DNA of 64,000 bases from an uncultured Kangiella sp. (GTDB lineage Bacteria; Pseudomonadota; Gammaproteobacteria; Enterobacterales; Kangiellaceae): assembly GCA_947503345.1 (NCBI GenBank), contig CANNCW010000001.1:620001-684000 (forward strand), given 5' to 3'. Below are positions 55,758 through 64,000 of the stretch, piece after piece. The notes beneath the pieces are model-generated. The model was not told the DNA's origin. It saw only the letters and a program-made list of their open reading frames with translations, and ran no database searches. Both the position numbers and the translations under genes were made by a program. How positions within the stretch are numbered: position 1 is the first letter of the stretch; each line of letters opens with the position of its first letter.

Positions 55758-56911
55758 TTTAATGCAAATTCTTCAAAAGAACCATATTTAAGAAAATCTA
55801 TTTCATATTCATGAGTTTCTTTATCCACTTTAGTAAGTAGAACAGAATCTATATCTTTTTTCCTTAACATATCCCTAGTAATAATTGTTTCATTTGGAAG
55901 GCGCAGAGCCTGATTAATTAACCAGTCCCCTAGTAGTTTGTTTGGGTTAGACATCAAAGCTTTACCGCCTCCTTGGCAAACTTTACAGGGAATTATTTCA
56001 CAATTAGGAAGTTTAATATTGAATTGACGATCGATGTCTGGATTGTATCCAAAGAAAGTAGGGATTTGTAAGTGAATCCATCGAGGAATTGGAATGTATA
56101 CTTCTAAAGGATTTCTACTTCTACCTCTAGCGTTCCATTGGTTCAACCCAGACCGTTCATGAACTTCTCCATCTTTCGTGCTATATAAAGGCAATACAAT
56201 AAAGGGAGCACCGTTGTGATTTATAGATTGGTTTATAACATTTTGATCAATAAGTGCCTCTGGTGATATTAAGTTCTGGAGCGTTTCAAATGGATTAGGG
56301 TTAATAGTAACTGGGAAGCTATCAATAATACTATTAGATAGGTCAAATTTTTTTAGTAAGGTATTCTTAGATAGAGAGAAGTTGTATTTATAATACCTAT
56401 CTTTAAAATGAATATTATTATTTATTTGGGTTATATCACTAATATTATCAATAACTATTGGTGTCATTGGAAGTTCAGAAATATTAAACTGCCCAGTTTC
56501 TCGAGTAATAACATGGTAAAGCATTTGCTCTACACCTGTAATAGCTAAAGTGTCTTCCAGTCGCTGGTTCCGCATATTCGCAATAAAATGAATAATTTCT
56601 TCAGGATTGTCACCTATATCTCGAATTTCATTACTTACTGAGTTAAATTCCGCAATTTTTTGATATGTTGCACCATTGCCATGTAAAAATGTTTTTAAAC
56701 CCAAGCCAATATTTTGTTTTGTTGCATCAAAAGATATGTCACCTCTGGAAATATCATGCGCGTTGAAAGCATGAGCAAATAAAATCTCATGCGCCCTGTA
56801 ATGCAAATAGGGGTTGTTGCTATCTGAAAAAAGTCGGGATAATGTTCCTACACATGAGAGTAATGATGTATATATATCTTTTTGCGCTTGGGGTTGAAGG
56901 TTATAAAACAT
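55745..56911 (-). CDS. Type II restriction endonuclease (PD-(D/E)xK-like nuclease with B3-like DNA-binding domain)
   Basis: A 388-residue protein upstream of a cognate cytosine methyltransferase. The N-terminal half has R-G-D-I-S-F-D-A-T-K-Q-N-I-G-L-G-L-K-T-F, which fits a D...(x)xK nuclease core. The C-terminal half (about 255-385) has S-G-L-N-Q-W-N-A-R-G-R-S-R-N-P, Y-I-P-I-P-R-W and a G-K-A-L-M-S-N-P segment, as in B3-like domains of restriction enzymes such as the NgoFVII group. Cut site not known. AAGGA site before ATG 56911; AT-rich composition suggests acquisition. Confidence 0.75.
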   Translation of the reverse strand: MFYNLQPQAQKDIYTSLLSCVGTLSRLFSDSNNPYLHYRAHEILFAHAFNAHDISRGDISFDATKQNIGLGLKTFLHGNGATYQKIAEFNSVSNEIRDIGDNPEEIIHFIANMRNQRLEDTLAITGVEQMLYHVITRETGQFNISELPMTPIVIDNISDITQINNNIHFKDRYYKYNFSLSKNTLLKKFDLSNSIIDSFPVTINPNPFETLQNLISPEALIDQNVINQSINHNGAPFIVLPLYSTKDGEVHERSGLNQWNARGRSRNPLEVYIPIPRWIHLQIPTFFGYNPDIDRQFNIKLPNCEIIPCKVCQGGGKALMSNPNKLLGDWLINQALRLPNETIITRDMLRKKDIDSVLLTKVDKETHEYEIDFLKYGSFEEFALNHKK

Positions 56912-57017
56912 ATTCGTCCTTGTAATTAATATATAAAAATAATATTAAATAATAAGCTCTAGATCCAGCTATATGTATTTTCTATTTTACTTAATCAGTT
57001 TCTATATACTCTTACCC

Positions 57018-57809
57018 TTAATTTAACAAATAAACATCAAACCGATTCCCTTTACTTTCAATACTCATACTCGGTTTTTCTTCATTTAAGAATGGTGCAT
57101 AACTGGGTCTTTTTACCACGATTCTTTTCTTAGCGCATTCCATTGCTACTGGTAGTAACTTATCCGCATCAGGATCTTCACCCACTAACATTTTTACTAG
57201 GCGCATTTCTTTTTTAACCGCCGCTGACTTTTGCTTTGGGGGGAACATGGGGTCAAGATAGATGATGTCTGGTTGCTCTTTTTTGGATAACTGTTCTATT
57301 AATTCTACTGATTGACCATGAAACAGTTCATAGCCCGATTTAAATAAATCACTCGCCTCATCATTTGAAACTGCCCGCTTTATACCATCTTGCAATAAAC
57401 TTGCGACATATGGCGATCGCTCAATCATTCGCAATTTACAACCTAGACTACGCAGTTCAGCAGCATCGCGTCCCAAACCTGCGGTTGCGTCCAACACTTT
57501 AGGGTTCCAGTTTGCTTTTAAACCACAAGCTTTGGCGATATGTTGTTTTCGACCACCCCCATGTTGGCGACGATAAGCGACTTGACCTGCCACTAAATCC
57601 ACATTCATAGAAACAATCTTTCCACCCAATGGAGCGTAGAAATCCAAGAAGTCTTGTCCAGCCACTTGCTGATAGGCAAAATAACCTTGATAATCGTTTA
57701 ATTGGTTATCATCAGTTACCACAGATAGATTTTGCAACCATTCTGGGATGCAAATTTCATCATCTTGTTGGTAAAAAGCGAATTGGCGAGTCACAGTATT
57801 TTTTATCAT
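57018..57809 (-). CDS. rsmJ: 16S rRNA m2G1516 methyltransferase RsmJ
   Basis: Methylates G1516 of 16S rRNA. The 263-residue protein has the RsmJ-specific R-R-x-H-G-G-G-R-K-Q (here R-R-Q-H-G-G-G-R-K-Q), the SAM loop V-L-D-A-T-A-G-L-G-R-D-A and the catalytic I-Y-L-D-P-M-F-P-P. ATG 57809 has an AGGA site; its CAT overlaps the ATG of the divergent pseudouridine synthase by two bases. Confidence 0.95.
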   Translation of the reverse strand: MIKNTVTRQFAFYQQDDEICIPEWLQNLSVVTDDNQLNDYQGYFAYQQVAGQDFLDFYAPLGGKIVSMNVDLVAGQVAYRRQHGGGRKQHIAKACGLKANWNPKVLDATAGLGRDAAELRSLGCKLRMIERSPYVASLLQDGIKRAVSNDEASDLFKSGYELFHGQSVELIEQLSKKEQPDIIYLDPMFPPKQKSAAVKKEMRLVKMLVGEDPDADKLLPVAMECAKKRIVVKRPSYAPFLNEEKPSMSIESKGNRFDVYLLN

Positions 57810-58656
57810 GAATTCAGATCCTAAGAATAACATTATTGAGCTACATATTGATATTACTCAGGATCATATTGATCAAAAATTGTCGGCGCTGGAAATCCTT
57901 GTCAATCAATCACAACTTTCTAAGCAAAAATTGAAAGATGCAATGAGCAAAGGGGCGGTTTGGCTAAGCAGAACCCACGATTCCACAACCGCCAAGCCCA
58001 TACGTCGTAAAAACGTTAAGCTGGCGTTAGCTAATCAACTTCATTTGTACTACAACCCTTCTGTACTCCAATATTCCCCAGATTCGCCGATATTAATCTC
58101 AGATGAAAAGGACTATTCGGTTTGGGATAAACCCTATGGAGTTTGGTCACACGGCACAAAGTGGGGCGATCACTCTTCTATCGGACGTTTAGTAGAAAAG
58201 CATTTTGATTATGCTCGCCAATCCTACCTAGTGCATCGACTCGATCGTGCGGCCAATGGCTTAATTATTATTGCGCATAACAAAAAGGTCGCTCGTTTAC
58301 TTTCTGACAGATTTGCAGATAGGCAAGTGGATAAGGTCTATCAAGCAAGGGTTCAAGGACATTTTCAATTCGAGCAGACTATCGACCAAGCGATTGACGA
58401 CAAAACCGCTATCAGTCATGTTTCATTAATATATTATGACGAAAGCCAAAACCAATCAATGCTCAAAGTCCAAATTGAAACTGGACGCAAGCATCAGATC
58501 CGAAAGCACCTAGCTTCCGTTGGATTTCCAATTATTGGTGACCGTCTTTATGGTAATGGCAAAGAGCAAGACTTGGATCTCCAACTTACAGCTTTTGAAT
58601 TACGATTTGTCTGCCCAATTACCAAAGAGCGTAAGCACTATCAAATTACTCGATAG
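57808..58656 (+). CDS. RluA-family pseudouridine synthase
   Basis: A 282-residue RNA pseudouridine synthase. An S4-like N-terminus (about 1-90) is followed by the catalytic domain with H-R-L-D-R-A-A-N-G-L-I-I-I-A (catalytic Asp near residue 148) and G-R-K-H-Q-I-R-K-H-L near 230. The exact RNA target is not evident. No ribosome site precedes ATG 57808, and no alternative start is close. Starts overlapping the divergent rsmJ. Confidence 0.87.
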   Translation: MNSDPKNNIIELHIDITQDHIDQKLSALEILVNQSQLSKQKLKDAMSKGAVWLSRTHDSTTAKPIRRKNVKLALANQLHLYYNPSVLQYSPDSPILISDEKDYSVWDKPYGVWSHGTKWGDHSSIGRLVEKHFDYARQSYLVHRLDRAANGLIIIAHNKKVARLLSDRFADRQVDKVYQARVQGHFQFEQTIDQAIDDKTAISHVSLIYYDESQNQSMLKVQIETGRKHQIRKHLASVGFPIIGDRLYGNGKEQDLDLQLTAFELRFVCPITKERKHYQITR

Positions 58657-58671
58657 TGCTTGTTTAAACAC

Positions 58672-59280
58672 TTAAACTACTTCAATAGTTTCGGGCTTGC
58701 TTAATAAATATATCGCAAGAATTATCATATAAATTGGGAAGCTCACTATAGCCAAGCCCATTAAAATTATGCTTATTTCAAAAACACCTTGAATAATCGA
58801 GACAATGCCAAGTGCGGTCAAAATATTAGGAAGTTTGCTGCGATTAATAATTAAAACAACGCCAACCACAATATCCACTATCCCGAAAGCAATAAGCACC
58901 GAAATAGACATTCCTGCTAAACCTATCCCAACATTCATTGATTGGTCAGCTGTAATCTGGCTAGCACCAACATAAGCTTCTGCTATTACTAGTACGATGT
59001 GGAATACTGCACTTAGTATCATTAATATCCACAAAAGTACGTCTAACGATTTAAAGTTTTGTTGCTCGTTTAATATTTTCTTAAAGTTGTACAAAACAAA
59101 AATCGCTAGCATCCCTGCCATTATGAATAAGTAATGACTGAGTCCCCATTCTCTAGTATCTACAAGCATATCTTTCCAAGATTGTGCATCATAGTTTATC
59201 AATTCGTAAACCATTAGCGATGGAAATAATATCGCTAAAACTAAAGCCGCAATACCGGCTAAGGCATAATCATTCTTCAT
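58672..59280 (-). CDS. Six-helix membrane protein, partner of the XRE regulator
   Basis: A 202-residue integral membrane protein with about six spans. It resembles the DUF2975-type membrane proteins that occur beside YozG-like regulators, but the match is by context and hydropathy only. It starts 14 bases after the XRE gene and is surely co-transcribed with it. Function unknown. Confidence 0.7.
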   Translation of the reverse strand: MKNDYALAGIAALVLAILFPSLMVYELINYDAQSWKDMLVDTREWGLSHYLFIMAGMLAIFVLYNFKKILNEQQNFKSLDVLLWILMILSAVFHIVLVIAEAYVGASQITADQSMNVGIGLAGMSISVLIAFGIVDIVVGVVLIINRSKLPNILTALGIVSIIQGVFEISIILMGLAIVSFPIYMIILAIYLLSKPETIEVV

Positions 59281-59294
59281 TTATTTCTCCAATC

Positions 59295-59516
59295 CTATTC
59301 GACGCTATTATTAGGCTCAATGTATTCAAGAATGTCCCCAGGTTGACAGTTCAATTCATGGCAAATTGCTTCTAAAGTACTAAAGCGAATGGCCTTAACC
59401 TTGCCATTTTTTAGCAAAGATAAATTGGTCATTGAAATACCAATGTTTTGGGACAGTTCTTTGAGTGACATTTTGTTTTTTGCCATCTCAACGTCTAAGT
59501 TAATTCGTATATTCAT
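59295..59516 (-). CDS. XRE/YozG-like transcription regulator
   Basis: A 73-residue helix-turn-helix protein: I-R-I-N-L-D-V-E-M-A-K-N-K-M-S-L-K-E-L, then N-I-G-I-S-M-T-N-L-S-L-L-K-N-G-K, then A-I-R-F-S-T-L-E-A-I-C and C-Q-P-G-D-I-L-E-Y. This is the YozG-like group that pairs with small membrane proteins. It has no ribosome site, and a -10 element sits only six bases upstream of the ATG, so its message is probably leaderless. A perfect inverted repeat overlaps its -35. Confidence 0.92.
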   Translation of the reverse strand: MNIRINLDVEMAKNKMSLKELSQNIGISMTNLSLLKNGKVKAIRFSTLEAICHELNCQPGDILEYIEPNNSVE

Positions 59517-59522
59517 GTTTTA

Positions 59523-59551
59523 AGGATATGATCGAAATTTATGCAAGTCAA
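59523..59551 (-). promoter_or_regulatory. Promoter of the XRE gene (leaderless)
   Basis: TTGACT (59551-59546) and TATCCT (59528-59523) are separated by exactly 17 bases. TATCCT is followed by TAAAAC and then the ATG, so the predicted transcript start is at or next to the A of the start codon. Confidence 0.7.
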
Positions 59552-59585
59552 CATATATTTTATGATAAACATAAAATATATGTTG
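59549..59585. promoter_or_regulatory. Perfect 16-bp inverted repeat overlapping the XRE -35
   Basis: CAACATATATTTTATG and CATAAAATATATGTTG flank a five-base ATAAA centre. Its right end on the minus strand supplies the TTG of the -35. It sits four bases after the DUF1415 stop. It may be an operator for the XRE protein, or an AT-rich terminator of the upstream gene, or both. Confidence 0.7.
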
Positions 59586-59589
59586 CTAA

Positions 59590-60129
59590 TCATTGTTTGA
59601 ATGCTTTCTCTAGTATCGCTTCAAAGACATTACGACCCTTTTCTTGGGCTAAGGCGATATTACGCTCAGGGATTTCTTCAGGGTTTGCTACTTTCTCTAA
59701 CGCCTTCTCCAAACTGGCTTCTCGTAGTATATGTAGAATAGGGTAGGGGGAACGATTGGTGTAATTGCTCGCATCATCTTGATCAACACCATCGAAGCAA
59801 TAATTTGGGTGGAAACTAGCAATTTGGTACACGCCTTCATAGCCCTCTCGCTCGATCAAACTATTGGTCAATTCTAATAATTCCAAATAATCATCGAATT
59901 GTATAAAGCCTTCACTAAAAACTATTAAGCTTGTTTCTATATCTGGTTTATCATTTAACTCAGCACAAGCGTCCAACAAAAGATACAGCGCTTCTTCCTT
60001 GGAGTGGGTGTCCGTTACCTGATAATTGATGCTGTTTCGTACAAATTCTTTTTTTGCAAATGGGCAGAAATTAAATCCAATAACGGTTTCTTCTAACCAA
60101 TACTTGGTGGCATTAAGTTCTTTTGACAT
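59590..60129 (-). CDS. DUF1415 family protein
   Basis: A 179-residue cytosolic protein with the family signature W-L-E-E-T-V-I-G-F-N-F-C-P-F-A-K, then Q-I-A-S-F-H-P-N-Y-C-F, then N-R-S-P-Y-P-I-L-H-I-L-R-E. The conserved C-P-F-A and H-P segments suggest a metal or thiol site, but function is unknown. Two other minus-strand genes lie just upstream. Confidence 0.92.
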   Translation of the reverse strand: MSKELNATKYWLEETVIGFNFCPFAKKEFVRNSINYQVTDTHSKEEALYLLLDACAELNDKPDIETSLIVFSEGFIQFDDYLELLELTNSLIEREGYEGVYQIASFHPNYCFDGVDQDDASNYTNRSPYPILHILREASLEKALEKVANPEEIPERNIALAQEKGRNVFEAILEKAFKQ

Positions 60130-60136
60130 GATAATC

Positions 60137-60673
60137 CTATAACCCTTTTAATCTATTTACTAAGGCTAAAAGCTCTTTCCTAGGCTTTGCTAAAGGTTCG
60201 CCATCCACAAAGTTTTCATAAAAAGATGCCATACTGTAATGGCCTTTTATATCAGCTCCCCAATAAGGCATTATCTTTACCATATTCTCAAGATTGGTCA
60301 TTCCGCCTCGTCCACCGGGAGATGTGCTCAGCAGCACGGTTGGTTTATTCGCAAAAATACCCTTTTCATTTTCTACTTTAACCCGTGACAGCCAATCAAA
60401 TATATTTTTTAAAAAGGCGGGCATCATACTGTTATGCTCAGGACTCGCAATGACAAAAGCATCATGCTTACTAAACACTTTCCTTAGTTCGATTGCCGCT
60501 TCAGGTATTCCATGGCTATTTTCAAAATCTTGACTAAAGATCGGTAATTCGAATTGGTTTAAGTCCAATAAAGTCACTTGATTGGGATCAAGTTGACGCG
60601 AGAACCAGCTAACAAGTTGTTTATTTATCGATCCTGAACTGTTACTACCTGCAAACGCTAATATTTTTTTCAT
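60137..60673 (-). CDS. NADPH-dependent FMN reductase family protein
   Basis: A 178-residue flavodoxin-like reductase. The FMN loop G-S-N-S-S-G-S-I-N-K is near residue 9, then S-P-E-H-N-S-M-M-P-A-F-L-K-N-I-F-D-W-L, then S-T-S-P-G-G-R-G-G. Such enzymes reduce FMN, quinones or azo compounds using NADPH. It follows DUF3703 by 10 bases and precedes DUF1415 by 7 bases, so they form an operon. Confidence 0.92.
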   Translation of the reverse strand: MKKILAFAGSNSSGSINKQLVSWFSRQLDPNQVTLLDLNQFELPIFSQDFENSHGIPEAAIELRKVFSKHDAFVIASPEHNSMMPAFLKNIFDWLSRVKVENEKGIFANKPTVLLSTSPGGRGGMTNLENMVKIMPYWGADIKGHYSMASFYENFVDGEPLAKPRKELLALVNRLKGL

Positions 60674-60683
60674 GATTGTTTTC

Positions 60684-61028
60684 TTACTTTATGTTTTCTA
60701 AAAAGGGCTTTAAATCCTCAGGGATAGGCATTGGCTTAAAGGGAGAAACATTAGCTCCACCCGTATTACCTACCGGATATTTACCGAATAATGAACCTAT
60801 TGATCCTATCATTCTAACTATCTGACCGAAAATCTCTTTTGGGCTGATTAGCTTTATTCCTATTTTAAACATCCACCAATGACTATTGAGATGAGGAAAA
60901 TAAAATGGCTGACTTAGAATGTGGTAACGTTCTAAGTAACTGAAAGATAATGTATATTCTTTCCTTTGGTAAAGATTCTTTGCCTGATTTAGCTCTTTTT
61001 GCATCGCTTCTTTCAATAATGGATTCAT
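60684..61028 (-). CDS. DUF3703 family protein
   Basis: A 114-residue protein with the DUF3703 pattern: Y-T-L-S-F-S-Y-L-E-R-Y-H-I-L-S-Q, then P-H-L-N-S-H-W-W-M-F, then Y-P-V-G-N-T-G-G-A-N-V-S-P-F-K-P-M-P-I-P. Function unknown. First gene of the small operon with the FMN reductase and DUF1415; divergent from the RND exporter. Confidence 0.9.
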   Translation of the reverse strand: MNPLLKEAMQKELNQAKNLYQRKEYTLSFSYLERYHILSQPFYFPHLNSHWWMFKIGIKLISPKEIFGQIVRMIGSIGSLFGKYPVGNTGGANVSPFKPMPIPEDLKPFLENIK

Positions 61029-61163
61029 AATGTCTATCTCTTCATATTTTTTATAATTTCGAAGTCTGCCAGATTGACAGACCAGTTGGTTTGTTATTTA
61101 ATATTACCCCTCAGAAAAAAATTTTCAACATAAACAGACTAAATAGTTTGTAAAGGATGAATA

Positions 61164-63683
61164 ATGAACAGCGCTAACCCCCATAGCGAAACTAATACCG
61201 TTAAATTCGCCCAATTTGTTGTCAACAACAAATGGATGGTTCTATTTTTATCAATAGCACTTAGCTTTCTAACCGCTTTTGGTGCTTCATTTCTAGAAAT
61301 CAAAACAGATTATCGAGTTTTCTTTTCAAAAGATAATCCGCAAATGCTGGCTTTTGAAGACATTCAAGACACCTATGACAAAGCTGACAATGTCATGTTT
61401 GTTCTAACACCAAAAGATGGAAAAGTATTTAGCAAAGAAACCCTTAAAACCATCCATTGGATTACTGAAGAGGGCTGGAAGGCTCCCTATGTCACGCGGG
61501 TCGACTCGATTACCAACTATCAACACACTTGGGTAAGTCCTGATGATGAAGATTATATGTTGGTGGGGGCTTTGTTGTGTATCCCAGATAAATCTGCAGA
61601 TATGGACAGTGAGTGTGAGCATGAGGCGGTCACTCATGAAATGATCGATAGCTTTAGCAATCAACAGATAGACCAATTATCAGAAGTCATTCTTAGTGAG
61701 CCTCAATTAAAGCGCCGTTTAATCAACCCAGAAAAAACCGTTACCGCGGTTAATATTACTGTGCAACCGCCATCGGATGCTGATGCTGAAGGTTTAGAGG
61801 GTGAAGCTAAGTCTGAAATGCAAAGCAAAATCATGTTAGCGGTTCCTGAAATTACTCAATTTGTGCGAGATTTAAAGGTTCAGATTGAAGCACGTGATCC
61901 AAACATAGAAGTCAGAATGACTGGCGTTATTATGATGAATAACGCTTTTGCTGAAACCGGTCTAAACGACATGATGACTCTAACACCAATCATGTTGCTT
62001 CTGGTAATTCCATTGGCTCTTTTCTTTATGTTACGCAGTATCAGCGGCACCGTTGGTAGCGTATTTGTTATCTTGCTTTCTATCATTGCTTCAATGGGCG
62101 CGGCTGGCTGGCTTGGTATTTATATGACTGGGCCAGTGTTCTCGGTACCGACTATTGTCGCAACCATGGCGGTTGCCGACTCAGTGCATCTATTGGTAAC
62201 TTTTTTGCAAAATATGCGCCGCGGCATGAATAAAAATGATGCCATGGTTGAATCTATTCGCATCAATATGATGCCTATTTTCTTAACCAGCATCACTACT
62301 ATTATTGGCTTCCTAACCATGAACTTTAGTGAAGTACCACCATTAAGAGATTTAGGGAACGTGGTTTCAGTAGGTGTTGCTTGGGCATTTTTCTTATCGG
62401 TTACTTTCTTACCAGCTTTGATGTTGATACTTCCCGTTAAGGCAAAGGCTAGTGAAAAATCAGAATCGACCATGATGGACTCGCTGGCAGATTTTGTTAT
62501 TACCAAGCGAAAAGTTTTACTTCCTTTTATGACTGTATTGAGTATTGCCATCATCGCCTTTTTACCAAAAAATGATTTGAACGATGAGTTTGTAAAATAC
62601 TTCGATGAGACTATCGACTTCCGTGTGGATTCTGATTATACCGCTGACAATCTCACTGGTTTGTATGTGATGTTTTACAGCATCAAATCAGGACAACAAG
62701 ATGGTATTCATGAATCAAGATTTTTGGATACGATCGAGGACTTTTCAAATTTTGCCAAAGCTCAACCTGAAGTTCTGCATGTTCAATCTTACGGCGATGT
62801 TATGAAGCGCCTGAACAAAAGTATGAATGGCGACAAACAAGAATGTTATAACTTGCCAAAACAGTCGCTAGAAAAAGGTTGTAATTCCATATTGATGGAG
62901 CCTGATGAAGAGAGTATTGAACTCAGTACTCGTATTCGTGAATTGACTGCTCAGTACACTTTAATGTACGAAACTTCTTTACCTCGAGGTATGGACTTAA
63001 ACAATCAATTAAATGGCGACAAATCCTCCACTCGAATGCAGTTAGCATTAAAAAACATTTCGAGTATCGAAGTTATTGCCTTAGAAGAAAAATTTGCTGA
63101 TTGGTTTGAAACTAATGCTGCTGATTATGAAATCTCTGCTTCAAGTCCTGCCATCATGTTCTCGCACGTTGGGCAGAGAAATATTTACTCTATGATTCAA
63201 GGCACTGCAATAGCGTTAATTTTAATCTCAATTATTTTAGGGTTCGCTTTAAGATCCTTTAAGCTTGGATTATTGAGTTTAATACCCAATATTATTCCTA
63301 TGGCCGTAGCGTTCGGTATTTGGGGAATGTTTAAAGGCCAAGTAGGGATGGGACTTTCCGTTGTTATGGGTATGACCTTAGGTATCGTTGTCGATGACAC
63401 CGTACATTTCCTCAGTAAATATTTACGTGCTTATCGAGAGAAAGGCATGAATCAACAAGAAGCTGTTCGTTATGCCTTCCAAACGGTGGGGATGGCCTTA
63501 ACTGTAACGACTATCGTTTTGGTACTTGGCTTCTTAGTATTAGGTATGTCTCATTATGTAATGAATGCGGAGATGGGTATTATGACTGCCATTACACTAG
63601 CCGCCGCACTTATTATTGATTTCTTATTGTTACCACCATTATTGATGCTTTCAAAAAAACGTAAGCAACTTAACGAAGACTAA
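61164..63683 (+). CDS. RND/MMPL-family exporter
   Basis: An 839-residue inner-membrane transporter. A first span (about 24-45) is followed by a large periplasmic loop, then five spans (about 270-430). The second half repeats this (span near 455, loop, spans near 685-835). The MMPL motif appears twice, for example V-P-T-I-V-A-T-M-A-V-A-D-S-V-H and T-L-G-I-V-V-D-D-T-V-H. It probably exports a lipid or hydrophobic substrate. AAGGATG site before ATG 61164. The gene downstream encodes an outer-membrane lipoprotein-sorting-type protein, a usual partner. Confidence 0.9.
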   Translation: MNSANPHSETNTVKFAQFVVNNKWMVLFLSIALSFLTAFGASFLEIKTDYRVFFSKDNPQMLAFEDIQDTYDKADNVMFVLTPKDGKVFSKETLKTIHWITEEGWKAPYVTRVDSITNYQHTWVSPDDEDYMLVGALLCIPDKSADMDSECEHEAVTHEMIDSFSNQQIDQLSEVILSEPQLKRRLINPEKTVTAVNITVQPPSDADAEGLEGEAKSEMQSKIMLAVPEITQFVRDLKVQIEARDPNIEVRMTGVIMMNNAFAETGLNDMMTLTPIMLLLVIPLALFFMLRSISGTVGSVFVILLSIIASMGAAGWLGIYMTGPVFSVPTIVATMAVADSVHLLVTFLQNMRRGMNKNDAMVESIRINMMPIFLTSITTIIGFLTMNFSEVPPLRDLGNVVSVGVAWAFFLSVTFLPALMLILPVKAKASEKSESTMMDSLADFVITKRKVLLPFMTVLSIAIIAFLPKNDLNDEFVKYFDETIDFRVDSDYTADNLTGLYVMFYSIKSGQQDGIHESRFLDTIEDFSNFAKAQPEVLHVQSYGDVMKRLNKSMNGDKQECYNLPKQSLEKGCNSILMEPDEESIELSTRIRELTAQYTLMYETSLPRGMDLNNQLNGDKSSTRMQLALKNISSIEVIALEEKFADWFETNAADYEISASSPAIMFSHVGQRNIYSMIQGTAIALILISIILGFALRSFKLGLLSLIPNIIPMAVAFGIWGMFKGQVGMGLSVVMGMTLGIVVDDTVHFLSKYLRAYREKGMNQQEAVRYAFQTVGMALTVTTIVLVLGFLVLGMSHYVMNAEMGIMTAITLAAALIIDFLLLPPLLMLSKKRKQLNED

Positions 63684-63696
63684 TCGGAGAATAAAC

Positions 63697-64000
63697 ATGA
63701 TTAAACCTTCAATATTATTATTAACACTCGCAACCGTATTACCTTTAACACTTTCTGCAGAAACGCCAGAAGAAAAGGGCCTTGCCATTGCTAAAGAAGC
63801 CAAAGCGCGCAATATTGGTTGGGGTGATAGTGAAGCCAGTATGACTATGACTTTACGAAATAAAGCTGGACGTGAAACTATTCGAAAAGTTCGCTCTAAA
63901 AGTTTAGAAGTTCAAGGCGATGGCGATAAAGGATTAAGTATTTTTGACGAGCCGCGTGACGTAAAAGGTACTGCGTTTTTATCCTTTACTCATATTCAAG
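63697..64000 (+). CDS. Outer membrane lipoprotein-sorting family protein (partial)
   Basis: Starts at ATG 63697 behind GGAGAA, 13 bases after the exporter stop, and runs off the right edge after 101 residues. It has a signal peptide (residues 1-21, L-T-L-S-A-E). The mature part reads like the LolA-like proteins coupled to MMPL exporters: E-A-S-M-T-M-T-L-R-N-K-A-G-R, then F-D-E-P-R-D-V-K-G-T-A-F-L. It probably carries substrate across the periplasm for the exporter. Confidence 0.85.
   Translation, partial: MIKPSILLLTLATVLPLTLSAETPEEKGLAIAKEAKARNIGWGDSEASMTMTLRNKAGRETIRKVRSKSLEVQGDGDKGLSIFDEPRDVKGTAFLSFTHIQ

Noticed and set aside
54735..56911. A larger defence island around the restriction-modification genes
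   Set aside because: Flanking genes are housekeeping (parvulin, rsmJ); no integrase, transposase or other defence gene was seen.

Overview
The window is chromosomal DNA of a low-GC gammaproteobacterium. The evidence is the set of conserved neighbourhoods: fmt/def/rsmB/trkA with LysM/dprA/smg across a divergent gap, rhlB | trxA - rho, ubiD-fre, and rsmD | ftsY-ftsE-ftsX with rpoH nearby. Gene content and AT-rich codon use fit a marine Oceanospirillales-type bacterium such as the Kangiellaceae. That placement is inference. I saw no tRNA, rRNA, CRISPR array, transposase or prophage.

Layout. 0-5.2 kb: hutD-like (partial), grpE and hrcA on the minus strand, then nadK and recN. 5.2-9.3 kb: fur, bamE, an ECF sigma/anti-sigma pair, a membrane-anchored glutamate-synthase-like protein and a DoxX protein. 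9.3-16.5 kb: malic enzyme, a degenerate alpha/beta hydrolase, a large surface protein with Calx-beta repeats and a PhoD phosphatase. 16.6-28.9 kb: rph, an RDD protein, the def-fmt-rsmB-trkA-trkH operon with a candidate 37-residue tail gene, a membrane-anchored ankyrin-like protein, a LysM protein, dprA and smg. 29-36 kb: a LysE-type exporter, tsaC-hemF-hemB and several envelope or hydrolase genes. 36-44 kb: rhlB, trxA, rho, a small cassette bounded by diverged copies of the rho 3' end, an S41-like protein, ubiD and fre. 44-52.8 kb: a solute-binding lipoprotein, rpoH with two perfect CIRCE operators, a VOC/DUF1304/DGPF/ECF42-type sigma module, ftsXEY and rsmD. 52.9-61 kb: a metzincin protease, a parvulin, a type II restriction-modification pair, rsmJ, a pseudouridine synthase and an XRE regulator/membrane protein pair. 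61-64 kb: an RND/MMPL exporter and the start of its periplasmic partner.

The most interesting signal is the heat-shock wiring. HrcA is encoded here, and the only CIRCE elements I found form a perfect tandem pair directly upstream of rpoH (sigma-32). A sigma-32-like promoter lies upstream of hrcA-grpE. Together these suggest a HrcA-RpoH feedback loop inside one 45-kb neighbourhood. Other notable points are the sigma-factor module that splits the usual ftsYEX-rpoH cluster, perfect inverted repeats in the restriction-modification operon and at the XRE promoter (apparently leaderless), and two proteins with GlyGly-CTERM-like sorting tails.
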